Notes: generated by a model from the letters alone, not told the origin. A stretch of 23,295 nt of DNA from Candidatus Bathyarchaeota archaeon (GCA_014859755.1 JACUTO010000005.1:1-23295), one strand, 5' to 3'. Shown: positions 15,443-22,102, counted from the stretch's first letter. Translations and numbers: made by a program.

Positions 15443-16881
15443 TTGGAACCCTCAGAAGTATCCTCCACCACAACACCTGATTCTCTCAGCTTCGCCCTAA
15501 TCTCATCCGACAACTCGAAATCTCCTTTACGACGCAAATTCTCCCTCAATTCAACCAGAAGATTCACCAGATCGTTAACCAGTTTCTCACTAACCTTCTT
15601 AGCTCTCTCCTTCTGAAACAGACCAAGTATCCTTCCCAACTCCAAAAAACCGTCATAAACTCCCTTTAGTAGTTCAGTGCTCACTTGCTTCTGTTCTCCC
15701 AGAAATCTGTTTATCTCCCTAGACGAGTCAAATAAGGCAGCTAGAGCTCGGGGAGTGTTAAAATCTTCGTCCATAGCCTCTACGAATTCGGCTCTAAGCT
15801 TTTCAATTCTCTTCTCAAATGTCTTCTCCACTCTTGCCGGTTCCCTTTCCACCGAACGTTCCATAGCCTCCTCCAAACCATCCAAAGTGTTGTAAAGCCT
15901 TCCCAAGCTAGTTTCGGCGCCTCTGAGTTTCTTGTCGGTGAAATCTATCTCGCTTCGATAGTGGGTGGACAAAACGAAAAGCCTAATGGCCTCAGCGTCG
16001 TATTTCTTTAAAGCCTCCCTAACCGTAATGTAGTTTCCCAAAGACTTAGCCATCTTCTCTCCATTAATCGTTAGAAAACCGGTGTGCAACCAATACTTGA
16101 CAAAAGGTTTCTTTCCAGTCAAAGCCTCACACTGGGCAATCTCGTTTTCATGATGGGGAAATTTTAGGTCACGGGCACCGCCGTGAATGTCGAATTGAGG
16201 TCCCAAATACTTCAAACCCATAATCGCGCACTCGATGTGCCAGCCGGGAAAACCGTGACTCCAAGGACTCCCCCACTTCAGCAAAGCGTCCTTATCAGCC
16301 CTCTTCCACAAGGCAAAATCTTTAGGATTCCTCTTGTCCGGATGAACCTCAAACCTGGAGCCAGCCAGCATGGCTTCAGACTTAACCTTGGAAAGCTTCC
16401 CATAGTCCTCAAATTTGGAAACGTCGAAAAACACGTTTCCGTTAACCTCGTAGGCGTATCCTTTCTCTATCAGAGACTGAATGGCTTCAATCATCTCGAT
16501 CAGATGTCCCGTCGCCCTAGGAGAAATGTCAGGTCGCTTCACTCCCAGCGAATCTAAGTCTCTGAAGTATTCCCTCATGTAGAACTCTACCAACTGCATG
16601 GGCTCGATCCTCTCCTCCCTTGCCCTCTTCACAATCTTGTCTTCAGCGGTATCTTCGGTTAGATGTCCCACATCTGTGACGTTCTGAACATAGAAAACTG
16701 AGAAGCCCTTAAACTCCAGCCAACGAACGATTACGTCAAAGGCAATGTAGGTTCTAGCGTGGCCTAAATGAGCCCAGTCATAAACCGTGGGTCCACAAAC
16801 ATATATTCCTACGTGTTTCTCTCTTAAAGGCTTGAACTCTTCCAGTTTTCCGCTCATGGTGTTGAAAACCCTTAATACCAT
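15427..16881 (-). CDS. cysS: Cysteinyl-tRNA synthetase
   Basis: A class I synthetase that charges tRNA-Cys with cysteine. Motifs include the zinc and substrate-site cysteine in YVCGPTVYD, the HIGH variant HLGH, WHIECAIMG (second zinc Cys), HGGARDLKFPHHENEIAQ (zinc His and Glu), and the KMSKS variant KMAKSLGN. The anticodon-binding helical domain follows, ending in SKWKLA. The frame opens at a TTG at 16896, but GGGTGG directly precedes the tandem ATGs at 16884 and 16881; spacing favours 16881 (start MVLRVFNT), giving 484 residues, normal for the family. The downstream thiI overlaps by 16 bp. Presence of this enzyme means the organism need not rely on the SepRS/SepCysS route. Confidence 0.96.
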   Translation of the reverse strand: MVLRVFNTMSGKLEEFKPLREKHVGIYVCGPTVYDWAHLGHARTYIAFDVIVRWLEFKGFSVFYVQNVTDVGHLTEDTAEDKIVKRAREERIEPMQLVEFYMREYFRDLDSLGVKRPDISPRATGHLIEMIEAIQSLIEKGYAYEVNGNVFFDVSKFEDYGKLSKVKSEAMLAGSRFEVHPDKRNPKDFALWKRADKDALLKWGSPWSHGFPGWHIECAIMGLKYLGPQFDIHGGARDLKFPHHENEIAQCEALTGKKPFVKYWLHTGFLTINGEKMAKSLGNYITVREALKKYDAEAIRLFVLSTHYRSEIDFTDKKLRGAETSLGRLYNTLDGLEEAMERSVEREPARVEKTFEKRIEKLRAEFVEAMDEDFNTPRALAALFDSSREINRFLGEQKQVSTELLKGVYDGFLELGRILGLFQKERAKKVSEKLVNDLVNLLVELRENLRRKGDFELSDEIRAKLRESGVVVEDTSEGSKWKLA

Positions 16882-16985
16882 CATTTCCACCCACAAAGGA
16901 AAGATTTTAGCCTCAAATTAGTGACCGTAGATTTTCGACCAGACAGAACTTTATGGAATCCTTGATTTAAACCTTATATCAAAGT

Positions 16986-16992
16986 CGCGCGC
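16986..16992. repeat. CG tract in the cysS/zinc-ribbon divergent gap
   Basis: CGCGCGC lies in the roughly 200-bp divergent gap between cysS and the zinc-ribbon gene, in otherwise AT-rich sequence. It is one of the CG-tract set. Confidence 0.6.
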
Positions 16993-17040
16993 TGCGAAAT
17001 TTGATTGTATTTATGCTACATATTCTGTCTTCATTAAACC

Positions 17041-17047
17041 TATATAC
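17041..17047 (+). promoter_or_regulatory. TATA-like box for the zinc-ribbon gene
   Basis: TATATAC preceded by CC lies about 55 nt before the TTG start at 17097, giving a predicted short leader of about 25 nt. Confidence 0.5.
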
Positions 17048-17096
17048 CTTTAGCCAGTCAAGGTTTTAACATCGGAAAACCAGCGATGAGATAAGA

Positions 17097-17555
17097 TTGC
17101 CAAACGAATCCGGAGTCGTTATTTGTCCGAATCCTAAATGTCACAGGAAGATTGAAGAGCCCATTCTCTTGAATAATTTGTCAACAACACCGGCGGAAAA
17201 GTACTACGCCTGTCCCCACTGCTTCATCAAACTGGATGAGGACGCCGAAAACGACGAAAACGTTACACAGGAATCTACACCTAGTCCACCTGTGCATCCG
17301 TCGTTAGAAAAGGTTCTGGACGTGATTTCTGCTCAACCTCAAAAGGAAGAAGAGGAAAAGAAGAAAAAAGAAGAGCCTCCGGTTAAACCGTCAGAGAAGG
17401 AAGAAAAAGGGCCTTCAGAGTGCCCTCATCATTTCGGATATGTGGCGAACCGTCCCAAAAATACTCCTATCCCGCAAGAATGCCTAACTTGCCCAAAAAT
17501 AGTGGACTGTATGCTCAAACTAAGCGCCTCTCGACGAGGCGAATCTGAAAAATAA
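17097..17555 (+). CDS. Zinc-ribbon protein with charged linker, function unknown
   Basis: I do not recognise a function for this 152-residue protein. Its N-terminus forms a likely zinc ribbon from CPNPKC and CPHC (about residues 10-15 and 39-42). The middle (about 48-108) is acidic and then a lysine/glutamate-rich, proline-containing low-complexity linker. The C-terminus carries a second cysteine cluster beginning CPHHFGYVANRPKNTPIP and ending CLTCPKIVDCM, with four cysteines and two histidines for a second metal site. The start is TTG at 17097; it is the weakest part of the call. It stands alone between divergent cysS and the metallo-beta-lactamase gene. The two metal modules joined by a flexible charged linker suggest an adaptor or nucleic-acid-associated protein, which is only inference. 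Confidence 0.75.
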   Translation: MPNESGVVICPNPKCHRKIEEPILLNNLSTTPAEKYYACPHCFIKLDEDAENDENVTQESTPSPPVHPSLEKVLDVISAQPQKEEEEKKKKEEPPVKPSEKEEKGPSECPHHFGYVANRPKNTPIPQECLTCPKIVDCMLKLSASRRGESEK

Positions 17556-17716
17556 TAGCGAAAAATTTGAGCTGATATACGGCAAAACTAGATGGAAATT
17601 CCCGGGTAAAACTTCTTTTCTTTTAAAAGATCTTGAGTGAAAACAGCCACAAAATGTGAAAGGGCGAGAGAATTAGGCACGAACATTTCAAAAATTGCTT
17701 AAAAGCCTTCGGTTGA

Positions 17717-17725
17717 AAATATAAG
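17717..17725 (+). promoter_or_regulatory. TATA-like box for the metallo-beta-lactamase gene
   Basis: AAATATAAG lies about 48 nt before the ATG at 17771, with GAGG at 17759-17762 in between. Rest of the 209-bp gap shows no gene. Confidence 0.5.
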
Positions 17726-17770
17726 ACGTTTTGATGAGCCGGGAAGTAGAAATGAACTGAGGCATTGCAC

Positions 17771-18772
17771 ATGCTGTTGAAGGCAACGGTAACCACGAAG
17801 GGAGCTGTTCTCTTAGGAAAGCATGTCGCATGTGACGCCTTCGATGAAACTAGGCCAATAAGGGTGGTTACGCACGCTCATTCTGATCACATGCTTGGTT
17901 TGCGGCAAAGTTTGAAGCAATGCGAAGCGGTGGTGATGACTCCGGCTACGAAGGATTTGATAGATGCTATGAAGGGCCCTCGTTTTCTTCTAAGGGGAAA
18001 TGTCAAAACCCTCGACTACGGGGAAGCCTTCGCGTACGAAGACGAGCAACTAACTCTGCACTATGCGGATCATATTTTGGGCACGGCTCAGGTTCTCGTA
18101 GAAGATGGGGAGAAAACTAGGATTCTCTACACCAGTGACTTCAAAATTTCTAGAACCCCGGTGGTTGCGGCTGACGTCCTCGTTTTGGAGGCTACCTACG
18201 GAAATCCTTACCGTGTGAGACCCTTCGGAATAATGGCGGAAGGCATCCTCGTTTCTTTGGTGGAACAAGGTTTGAAGCGGGGACCCGTATACGTGTTTGG
18301 TTATCACGGAAAACTCCAGGAAATTATGCAAATTCTGTATGAAGCGAAGGTAAAAGTGCCTTTCATCGTTCCGGAAAAGATTTTTCAAGTTTCAAAGGTT
18401 TGTGAAAGGCACGGAATGAGGTTTGGAAGGCGTCTTCTTTTATCTAGGGAAGAAAAGGCGCAGTCGATACTGTGCCAGCGCGAACCTTGCATCATCTTTT
18501 ATCACACACATTCCCGAAAAAAAGTGGGGAAGGAAGCCTTACGCGTCTACGCGAGTGGTTGGCAATTTGTGAAGCCGTGCCAGAAAATAGGAGAGGACGA
18601 GTATAGGGTTGCCTTGAGCGGTCATTCTGATTTTAATGAATTGCTTCAGTACGTGGAGAGATGTAGGCCGAAAATGGTTATAACCGACAATCATAGGTTC
18701 GGAGACGCTTTTGTTTTGGCGAGGGAGATTGAAAAGCGACTGAATATTCCTGCGAGGCCTGTTCCATCCTAA
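17771..18772 (+). CDS. Metallo-beta-lactamase-fold nuclease-like protein (CPSF/SNM1 type)
   Basis: The protein (about 333 aa) belongs to the metallo-beta-lactamase superfamily branch of RNA and DNA processing nucleases. It has the THAHSDHMLGL motif (HxHxDH, about residues 36-46), DHILGTAQV with the next metal His, LYTSDFK with the bridging Asp, and LEATYGNP. Near the C-terminus are ALSGHSDFNEL and VITDNHRF, where the family places its late histidines. The beta-CASP insert seems short (about 180-270), and no KH domains precede it, so it is not the full archaeal CPSF homologue. The frame opens at TTG 17765, but ATG 17771 is better spaced from GAGG. An RNA or DNA exonuclease role is likely, substrate unknown. 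Confidence 0.85.
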   Translation: MLLKATVTTKGAVLLGKHVACDAFDETRPIRVVTHAHSDHMLGLRQSLKQCEAVVMTPATKDLIDAMKGPRFLLRGNVKTLDYGEAFAYEDEQLTLHYADHILGTAQVLVEDGEKTRILYTSDFKISRTPVVAADVLVLEATYGNPYRVRPFGIMAEGILVSLVEQGLKRGPVYVFGYHGKLQEIMQILYEAKVKVPFIVPEKIFQVSKVCERHGMRFGRRLLLSREEKAQSILCQREPCIIFYHTHSRKKVGKEALRVYASGWQFVKPCQKIGEDEYRVALSGHSDFNELLQYVERCRPKMVITDNHRFGDAFVLAREIEKRLNIPARPVPS

Positions 18773-18818
18773 GCGGAATGCTTAAGATTTTCGTTGCGGT
18801 TGTGTAAGACGAACCGGT

Positions 18819-19316
18819 TTGTTGTCTCCACTCAAGCAGGTGCACGTGTTGCTCATGTTGGTTGGGGGAATCCTTTTAGTAGTTGGTTTGATTACGCCTT
18901 GGTATTTCCTCACGGCAGAAGAAAAATACTATTCCATGTCTGCGATGGGCGGATCCCTTGTAGATGAGCTGGCCCCCGAATTTTTTAACTCCTTAGCGGC
19001 TTACATTTCCCTTTGTTTCGCCACAGTTTCAGTATCGTTGTCCTTCGTCAGCGTAAGATTGTCTGAGGTTAGTCAAAGAAAATACGTGGCTGTTGTAAGT
19101 TGTTTTACGGGAATCTGTGCCTTGATGAATATCGTGTACATACATTCTTGGCTTGGCTTGGTTTTTCCCGGTGCTCCATTTGTTTGCTACGGCTCAGAAC
19201 CGAGTTGTGGCCCGATGATTGGCTATTTCCTCACGTGGGCGGCTATGGCTCTCCTTTTCGCATCCACATACATTTCACAAGGCTTGACTCAGGTATCCGT
19301 AAAGGCTGAGGGTTAA
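18819..19316 (+). CDS. Membrane protein with four predicted helices
   Basis: I do not recognise this 165-residue protein. Four hydrophobic segments are visible at about 9-31, 59-83, 89-112 and 133-153. Between the first two lies an extracellular-type loop with EEKYYSMSAMGGSLVDELAPEF, and between the last two a loop with two cysteines (FVCYGSEPSCGP) that could form a disulfide. The start is uncertain: TTG at 18819 has no clear Shine-Dalgarno sequence, while GTG at 18846 or ATG at 18855 follows CAGGTGCAC. It is 46 bp downstream of the nuclease gene on the same strand and could be co-transcribed. No function is assigned. Confidence 0.72.
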   Translation: MLSPLKQVHVLLMLVGGILLVVGLITPWYFLTAEEKYYSMSAMGGSLVDELAPEFFNSLAAYISLCFATVSVSLSFVSVRLSEVSQRKYVAVVSCFTGICALMNIVYIHSWLGLVFPGAPFVCYGSEPSCGPMIGYFLTWAAMALLFASTYISQGLTQVSVKAEG

Positions 19317-19398
19317 ACAGCCGTATCATGCATGCGCACAAAATCCTCTAGCTTCCCACTTTTGGTTGTGTGACAAGGTAAGATTGTATGATATATGA

Positions 19399-19420
19399 AG
19401 ATATAATACGGTTTATATCT
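19399..19420. promoter_or_regulatory. Inverted repeat with AGATATAA half-sites
   Basis: AGATATAA and TTATATCT form 8-bp arms with a 6-bp spacer (TACGGT). It lies about 80 nt before the 60-aa gene and resembles a dimer operator. The same half-site recurs at 19442-19451. Confidence 0.5.
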
Positions 19421-19428
19421 AAGATCAA

Positions 19429-19467
19429 CAATACATCTATCAGATATATCTAATTTTAGATGTATTG
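19429..19467. promoter_or_regulatory. Perfect 11-bp inverted repeat with inner palindrome
   Basis: CAATACATCTA (19429-19439) is exactly complementary to TAGATGTATTG (19457-19467). The 17-nt spacer holds another perfect palindrome, AGATATATCT (19442-19451). The element lies 34 nt upstream of the 60-aa gene, probably overlapping its promoter (CTATACATATAAC follows), so an operator is more likely than an RNA terminator; no T-run follows. Confidence 0.6.
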
Positions 19468-19501
19468 CCTATACATATAACATAAAAACTGTAGAACAAA
19501 A

Positions 19502-19684
19502 ATGCGTAAAACGGAAAAGGATGAAAAAGGCTTGCCGAGAAAAGTAGCCATGATAATGGTAATCCTCCTCAAAGAGAGTGTGGAAAAACCAAACAAGGAG
19601 ATTGAAGAAGAGATTCTTAAGTTCCTTGAGGAATTCGGAATTCCTTGGATTGAAAAAGTGGACAAGATTACGGTTTTAGAATGA
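19502..19684 (+). CDS. Small charged protein, 60 aa, unknown function
   Basis: I do not recognise this 60-residue protein. It is rich in Lys and Glu. A basic N-terminus (MRKTEKDEKGLPRK) is followed by a helix VAMIMVILLKESV, a second amphipathic helix NKEIEEEILKFLEEFG and a short strand KVDKITVLE. This looks like a small folded helix-helix-strand domain rather than a membrane protein. The ATG is behind an AT-rich stretch with TATA-like sequences and two inverted repeats, an unusually elaborate upstream region for such a small gene. It might bind its own operator or a partner protein, as small regulators or antitoxins do, but no partner gene is adjacent, so this is speculation. Confidence 0.6.
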   Translation: MRKTEKDEKGLPRKVAMIMVILLKESVEKPNKEIEEEILKFLEEFGIPWIEKVDKITVLE

Positions 19685-19695
19685 TGCGCACGCAT
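19684..19695. repeat. CG-rich near-palindrome at the 60-aa gene stop
   Basis: ATGCGCACGCAT overlaps the last base of the stop codon of the 60-aa gene. It is an alternating-type tract with one mismatch from perfect symmetry. Confidence 0.55.
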
Positions 19696-19754
19696 AATTG
19701 TCCCGGCACACTTTTTGCAAAGTAAAATATTTTGAAAACAGAAAAAGTGGAGTT

Positions 19755-19807
19755 GTTTATGGGTCTCTAGGTGCCCTGCGCGCGCGATTCTGAATGCACC
19801 CATAAAC
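19755..19807. repeat. 10-bp inverted repeat enclosing a CG tract
   Basis: GTTTATGGGT (19755-19764) and ACCCATAAAC (19798-19807) are perfectly complementary. The 33-nt loop holds TGCGCGCGCG (19777-19786). GGTGC (19770-19774) and GCACC (19796-19800) offer alternative pairing. The right arm abuts the TATA-like CTATTTAAGG of the acyl-CoA dehydrogenase gene, so the element may be an operator, or an end-of-transcript hairpin for the 60-aa gene. Confidence 0.65.
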
Positions 19808-19817
19808 CTATTTAAGG
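19808..19817 (+). promoter_or_regulatory. TATA-like box for the acyl-CoA dehydrogenase gene
   Basis: CTATTTAAGG lies about 90 nt before the GTG start at 19902, directly next to the right arm of the inverted repeat 19755-19807, leaving a leader of roughly 60 nt. Confidence 0.45.
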
Positions 19818-19901
19818 TCAAGGCTGCGTTGATTAACAAAGAATTGAGAAGAAAAACATTAGGTAGTTGAAGTTTGAGGCAAAATCAGAGAGGGTGGTAA
19901 A

Positions 19902-21080
19902 GTGAGATTTGAACTAACCGATGAACAACTGCTTATCCAAAGGTCGGCCCGTGAATTTGCAGAAAAGGAATTTACACCCGAAAAAGGAAGGGAATGCGAT
20001 GAAAAATATGAGTTTCCGTGGGAGTTGTTTAGGAAAGCAGCTAGGCTAGGCTTCAGCGGCGTTTCTCTTCCCGAGGAATACGGGGGACAGGGATTAGGTT
20101 GCATCGAAGAATGTTTAATTGCAGAAGAATTTAACAGGGTAGACTCAACACTTTCCGCAATACTATGGGATGGAGGTCCTTTTGCTACATTAGTCGCAAA
20201 GTTCGGCTCCGAAGAACAAAAGAAAAAATACATCCCAAGAATATGCAAAGGCGAAATCGTATGCGCAATGGCTCTTACCGAGCCTGACCATGGTTCTGAC
20301 GCTGGAATGGTAGGTTTAGAAACAACGGCGGTAAAAGATGGAGACGAATGGGTAATCAACGGGGCCAAAACATTCATCACATGCGGCGACATCGCAGAAT
20401 GCGTTGCAGTTTGCTGCCAGACGGATCCCAATGCTCAGCCGCCATACAGAGGAGTTAGCATGATTATAGTTGAGAAGGGCACTCCAGGATTTGACACTAA
20501 CTCACTTAAACCAAAAATGGGCATTAGAGCAATTCCAACAGCGGAGCTATCGTTTGACGATGTTCGAGTGGCGCTAAGCAATCTTCTCGGTCAAGAAAAC
20601 AGAGGTTTTCATCAAATCATGTCATACTTCGACTACAGTCGAGTGCCCATTGCAGCGGGGGCAGTGGGCATAGCCCAGGGAGCCTTTGAACGCGCCTTGA
20701 AGTACTCTACACAGAGAGAACAGTTCTTCCAACCCATCGCAAACTTCCAAGTCACACAATGGAAAATCGCTGAAATGGCAACAAAGATAGAAACGGCAAG
20801 ATTGCTTGTATATAAAGCTGCTTGGCTACTCGAAAACAAACCCGACAAGCGTAGATTAATCACTAAGTTTGCTTCGATGGCGAAAGCATACGCAGCTAAA
20901 GTCGCCAAAGAGGTTACTGACGAAGCTCTGCAAATTCATGGAGGCGCTGGCTACGTTGATTCCGACATCGAACGCTATTATCGTGACGCTAGAATCATCG
21001 ACATTGTGGAAGGAACAGGTGAAATTCAGAGGTACGTAGTTGCCAGGGAAAGCTACAGAGAAATAGGCTTTTCAGTGTAG
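19902..21080 (+). CDS. Acyl-CoA dehydrogenase
   Basis: This FAD enzyme (392 aa) oxidises acyl-CoA to enoyl-CoA. Family signatures are present in order: the N-terminal helical domain (LTDEQLLIQRSAREFAEKEF), CAMALTEPDHGSDAG (flavin-site signature), WVINGAKTFITCGDIAE, the beta domain with VEKGTPGF and MGIRAIPTAELSFDDVRV, and the C-terminal helical domain with QIHGGAGYVDSDIERYYRD. The catalytic base is at the usual place of short/medium-chain and butyryl-type enzymes, in DIVEGTGEIQR (Glu370). Length is normal. The GTG start has a strong GAGAGGGTGG site. Chain length and the electron acceptor are not determinable; no ETF or other beta-oxidation gene is adjacent in the window. Its upstream inverted repeat with a CG tract suggests regulation. 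Confidence 0.95.
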   Translation: MRFELTDEQLLIQRSAREFAEKEFTPEKGRECDEKYEFPWELFRKAARLGFSGVSLPEEYGGQGLGCIEECLIAEEFNRVDSTLSAILWDGGPFATLVAKFGSEEQKKKYIPRICKGEIVCAMALTEPDHGSDAGMVGLETTAVKDGDEWVINGAKTFITCGDIAECVAVCCQTDPNAQPPYRGVSMIIVEKGTPGFDTNSLKPKMGIRAIPTAELSFDDVRVALSNLLGQENRGFHQIMSYFDYSRVPIAAGAVGIAQGAFERALKYSTQREQFFQPIANFQVTQWKIAEMATKIETARLLVYKAAWLLENKPDKRRLITKFASMAKAYAAKVAKEVTDEALQIHGGAGYVDSDIERYYRDARIIDIVEGTGEIQRYVVARESYREIGFSV

Positions 21081-21114
21081 ACGCTACGGCTATTCAAGGT
21101 CACCCACAATTTTT

Positions 21115-21143
21115 CGCGCCCGCACATGAATAAATGCGCGCAT
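21115..21143. repeat. Two CG tracts between convergent genes
   Basis: CGCGCCCGCACATG (21115-21128) and the perfect palindrome ATGCGCGCAT (21134-21143) lie in the 73-bp convergent gap between the acyl-CoA dehydrogenase and GAF genes. Confidence 0.7.
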
Positions 21144-21153
21144 CTTTTGTACT

Positions 21154-21624
21154 TTAAAGGAGTTTGGACACCATTTCACATATCTTCTCGAGAAATGCCT
21201 TGTCCTCGTCAGTAAATGGTGAAGGAGTGTGGGAGTCTACGTCAAGTTCGCCGGCGATCTCTCCGTTTTTGAATATTGGCGCAACGATTTCAGATTTCAC
21301 CTTTGGACTGCATGACAGATAGTTTATCTCTTTTGAGACATCTTGCACAACAAATGTCTTCTTCATTTCTGCCGCTTGTCCACATATGCCTCTACCGAAG
21401 GGGATCTTCACGTGTTCTGTGGGTTCTCCTTCAAAGGGACCGAGTAGGAGTTCCCTTTCTCTTGTTTTGTCAATAAGATAGAAGCCGACCCAATCATAAT
21501 AGGAAACGTTATCTCTGAGCAATTTGCATATGGCATTAAGTTTTTCATCCTTATCCAATTGGCCATTCACGATATCTCTTGCTTTTTTGACAAGGATAGT
21601 GAACCGTTCTCTCTTCTCTTTCAC
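21154..21624 (-). CDS. GAF-domain protein, free methionine-(R)-sulfoxide reductase-like
   Basis: This single GAF-domain protein (156 aa) resembles free methionine-(R)-sulfoxide reductase (fRMsr), which repairs oxidised free methionine. The family track is clear: DWVGFYL, LLLGPFEGEP, KIPFGRGICGQAA, VVQDV, YLSCSPKVKSEIVAPIF and GELDVDS. In characterised enzymes three cysteines matter; here two align (Cys81 in GICG and Cys105 in LSCS, the latter at the catalytic position), while the first one is replaced by Glu70. The reaction could still work with the remaining pair. The GTG start overlaps by 4 bp (GTGA) with the stop of the upstream membrane-helix ORF. Reductase activity is inferred from motif conservation; a ligand-sensing GAF is the alternative. 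Confidence 0.85.
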   Translation of the reverse strand: MKEKRERFTILVKKARDIVNGQLDKDEKLNAICKLLRDNVSYYDWVGFYLIDKTRERELLLGPFEGEPTEHVKIPFGRGICGQAAEMKKTFVVQDVSKEINYLSCSPKVKSEIVAPIFKNGEIAGELDVDSHTPSPFTDEDKAFLEKICEMVSKLL

Positions 21625-21800
21625 GCTTCCACATCCTTTACGCGCGCTTTTTTCTTTTTCAAAACATAAAGGACGGCGAGAATGACTAATGTCGTGATAG
21701 GTACCACGTATAGTAATACTTTTTCGAGTTGGGTTTCAATGAACAGAGCAGAGATATTGCACGCGCTTAGTATAGCAACGCTGGGACCTTGTTTGCTTCT
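21621..21800 (-). other. Membrane-helix ORF without a usable start, coupled to GAF gene
   Basis: Reading the minus strand between the winged-helix and GAF genes gives an open frame of 59 codons from just after an in-frame TGA (21801-21803) to a TGA at 21621-21623. The translation has a strongly hydrophobic segment VLLYVVPITTLVILAVLYV followed by the positive-inside tail LKKKKARVKDVEA, like a genuine tail anchor. Its stop overlaps the GAF start as GTGA, a typical coupled junction. Yet no ATG is present; the first GTG (21707) leaves only 28 residues and lacks a Shine-Dalgarno site. The frame is -1 to the winged-helix gene and overlaps its last 11 codons, so it may be a frameshifted C-terminal extension, a broken gene or a sequence error. 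Confidence 0.5.
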
Positions 21801-22081
21801 TCAGTTATTTGCAGAGCACTATTTAGTTCTCTGAAGTATCTTAGTACGGTTCTACCCCTTTCCGTGATCGCGTAAACAACTCTTGTCTTGTTTCTTCTCT
21901 TGCGCAAAGTCTGTTCTTCAATGAGGCCCCGTTGGATCAAGAAATCTAAGTATTGCTTCAGAACACTGCAGTTTACGTTAGCCTTGTACATGACGTGAGT
22001 TAGCTTCAGCGGTCCGTGATGAGACAGAACTTTGAGGATGTCGATATGCATTTCCAGCTTTGACCTTCGCATATTCACCAT
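21767..22081 (-). CDS. Winged helix-turn-helix transcriptional regulator
   Basis: This small DNA-binding protein (about 104 aa) has one archaeal-type winged helix. Helix 1 is KLEMHIDILKVLSHHG, helix 2 KLTHVMYKANV, and the recognition helix NCSVLKQYLDFLIQRGLI; the wing is TLRKRRNKTRVVYAITERGRTVLRYFREL. Members of this group often control neighbouring genes or themselves. The frame opens at ATG 22102, but AGGAG stands four nt before ATG 22081, which I prefer. The next frame downstream encodes a membrane helix in the -1 register, and the GAF gene follows, so the three form one minus-strand unit. If a frameshift joins the first two, the regulator would be membrane-anchored, an arrangement known in other archaeal winged-helix proteins. 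Confidence 0.85.
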   Translation of the reverse strand: MVNMRRSKLEMHIDILKVLSHHGPLKLTHVMYKANVNCSVLKQYLDFLIQRGLIEEQTLRKRRNKTRVVYAITERGRTVLRYFRELNSALQITEEANKVPALLY

Positions 22082-22102
22082 ACCACTCCTAACATAGTTC
22101 AT

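Noticed and set aside
14675..15616. Open frame of 313 codons on the plus strand, antisense to thiI
   Set aside because: It is the shadow of a secure gene; its translation is rich in Arg, Asn, Ser and Thr with no domain, and it crosses the thiI/cysS junction.
19755..19807. Bacterial-type Rho-independent terminator
   Set aside because: The stem is followed by no T-run and its 33-nt loop is long, so I list it as an inverted repeat with possible operator role.
19859..20431. 190-codon antisense ORF over the acyl-CoA dehydrogenase
   Set aside because: Ser/Pro-rich shadow of a secure gene with no domain signal.
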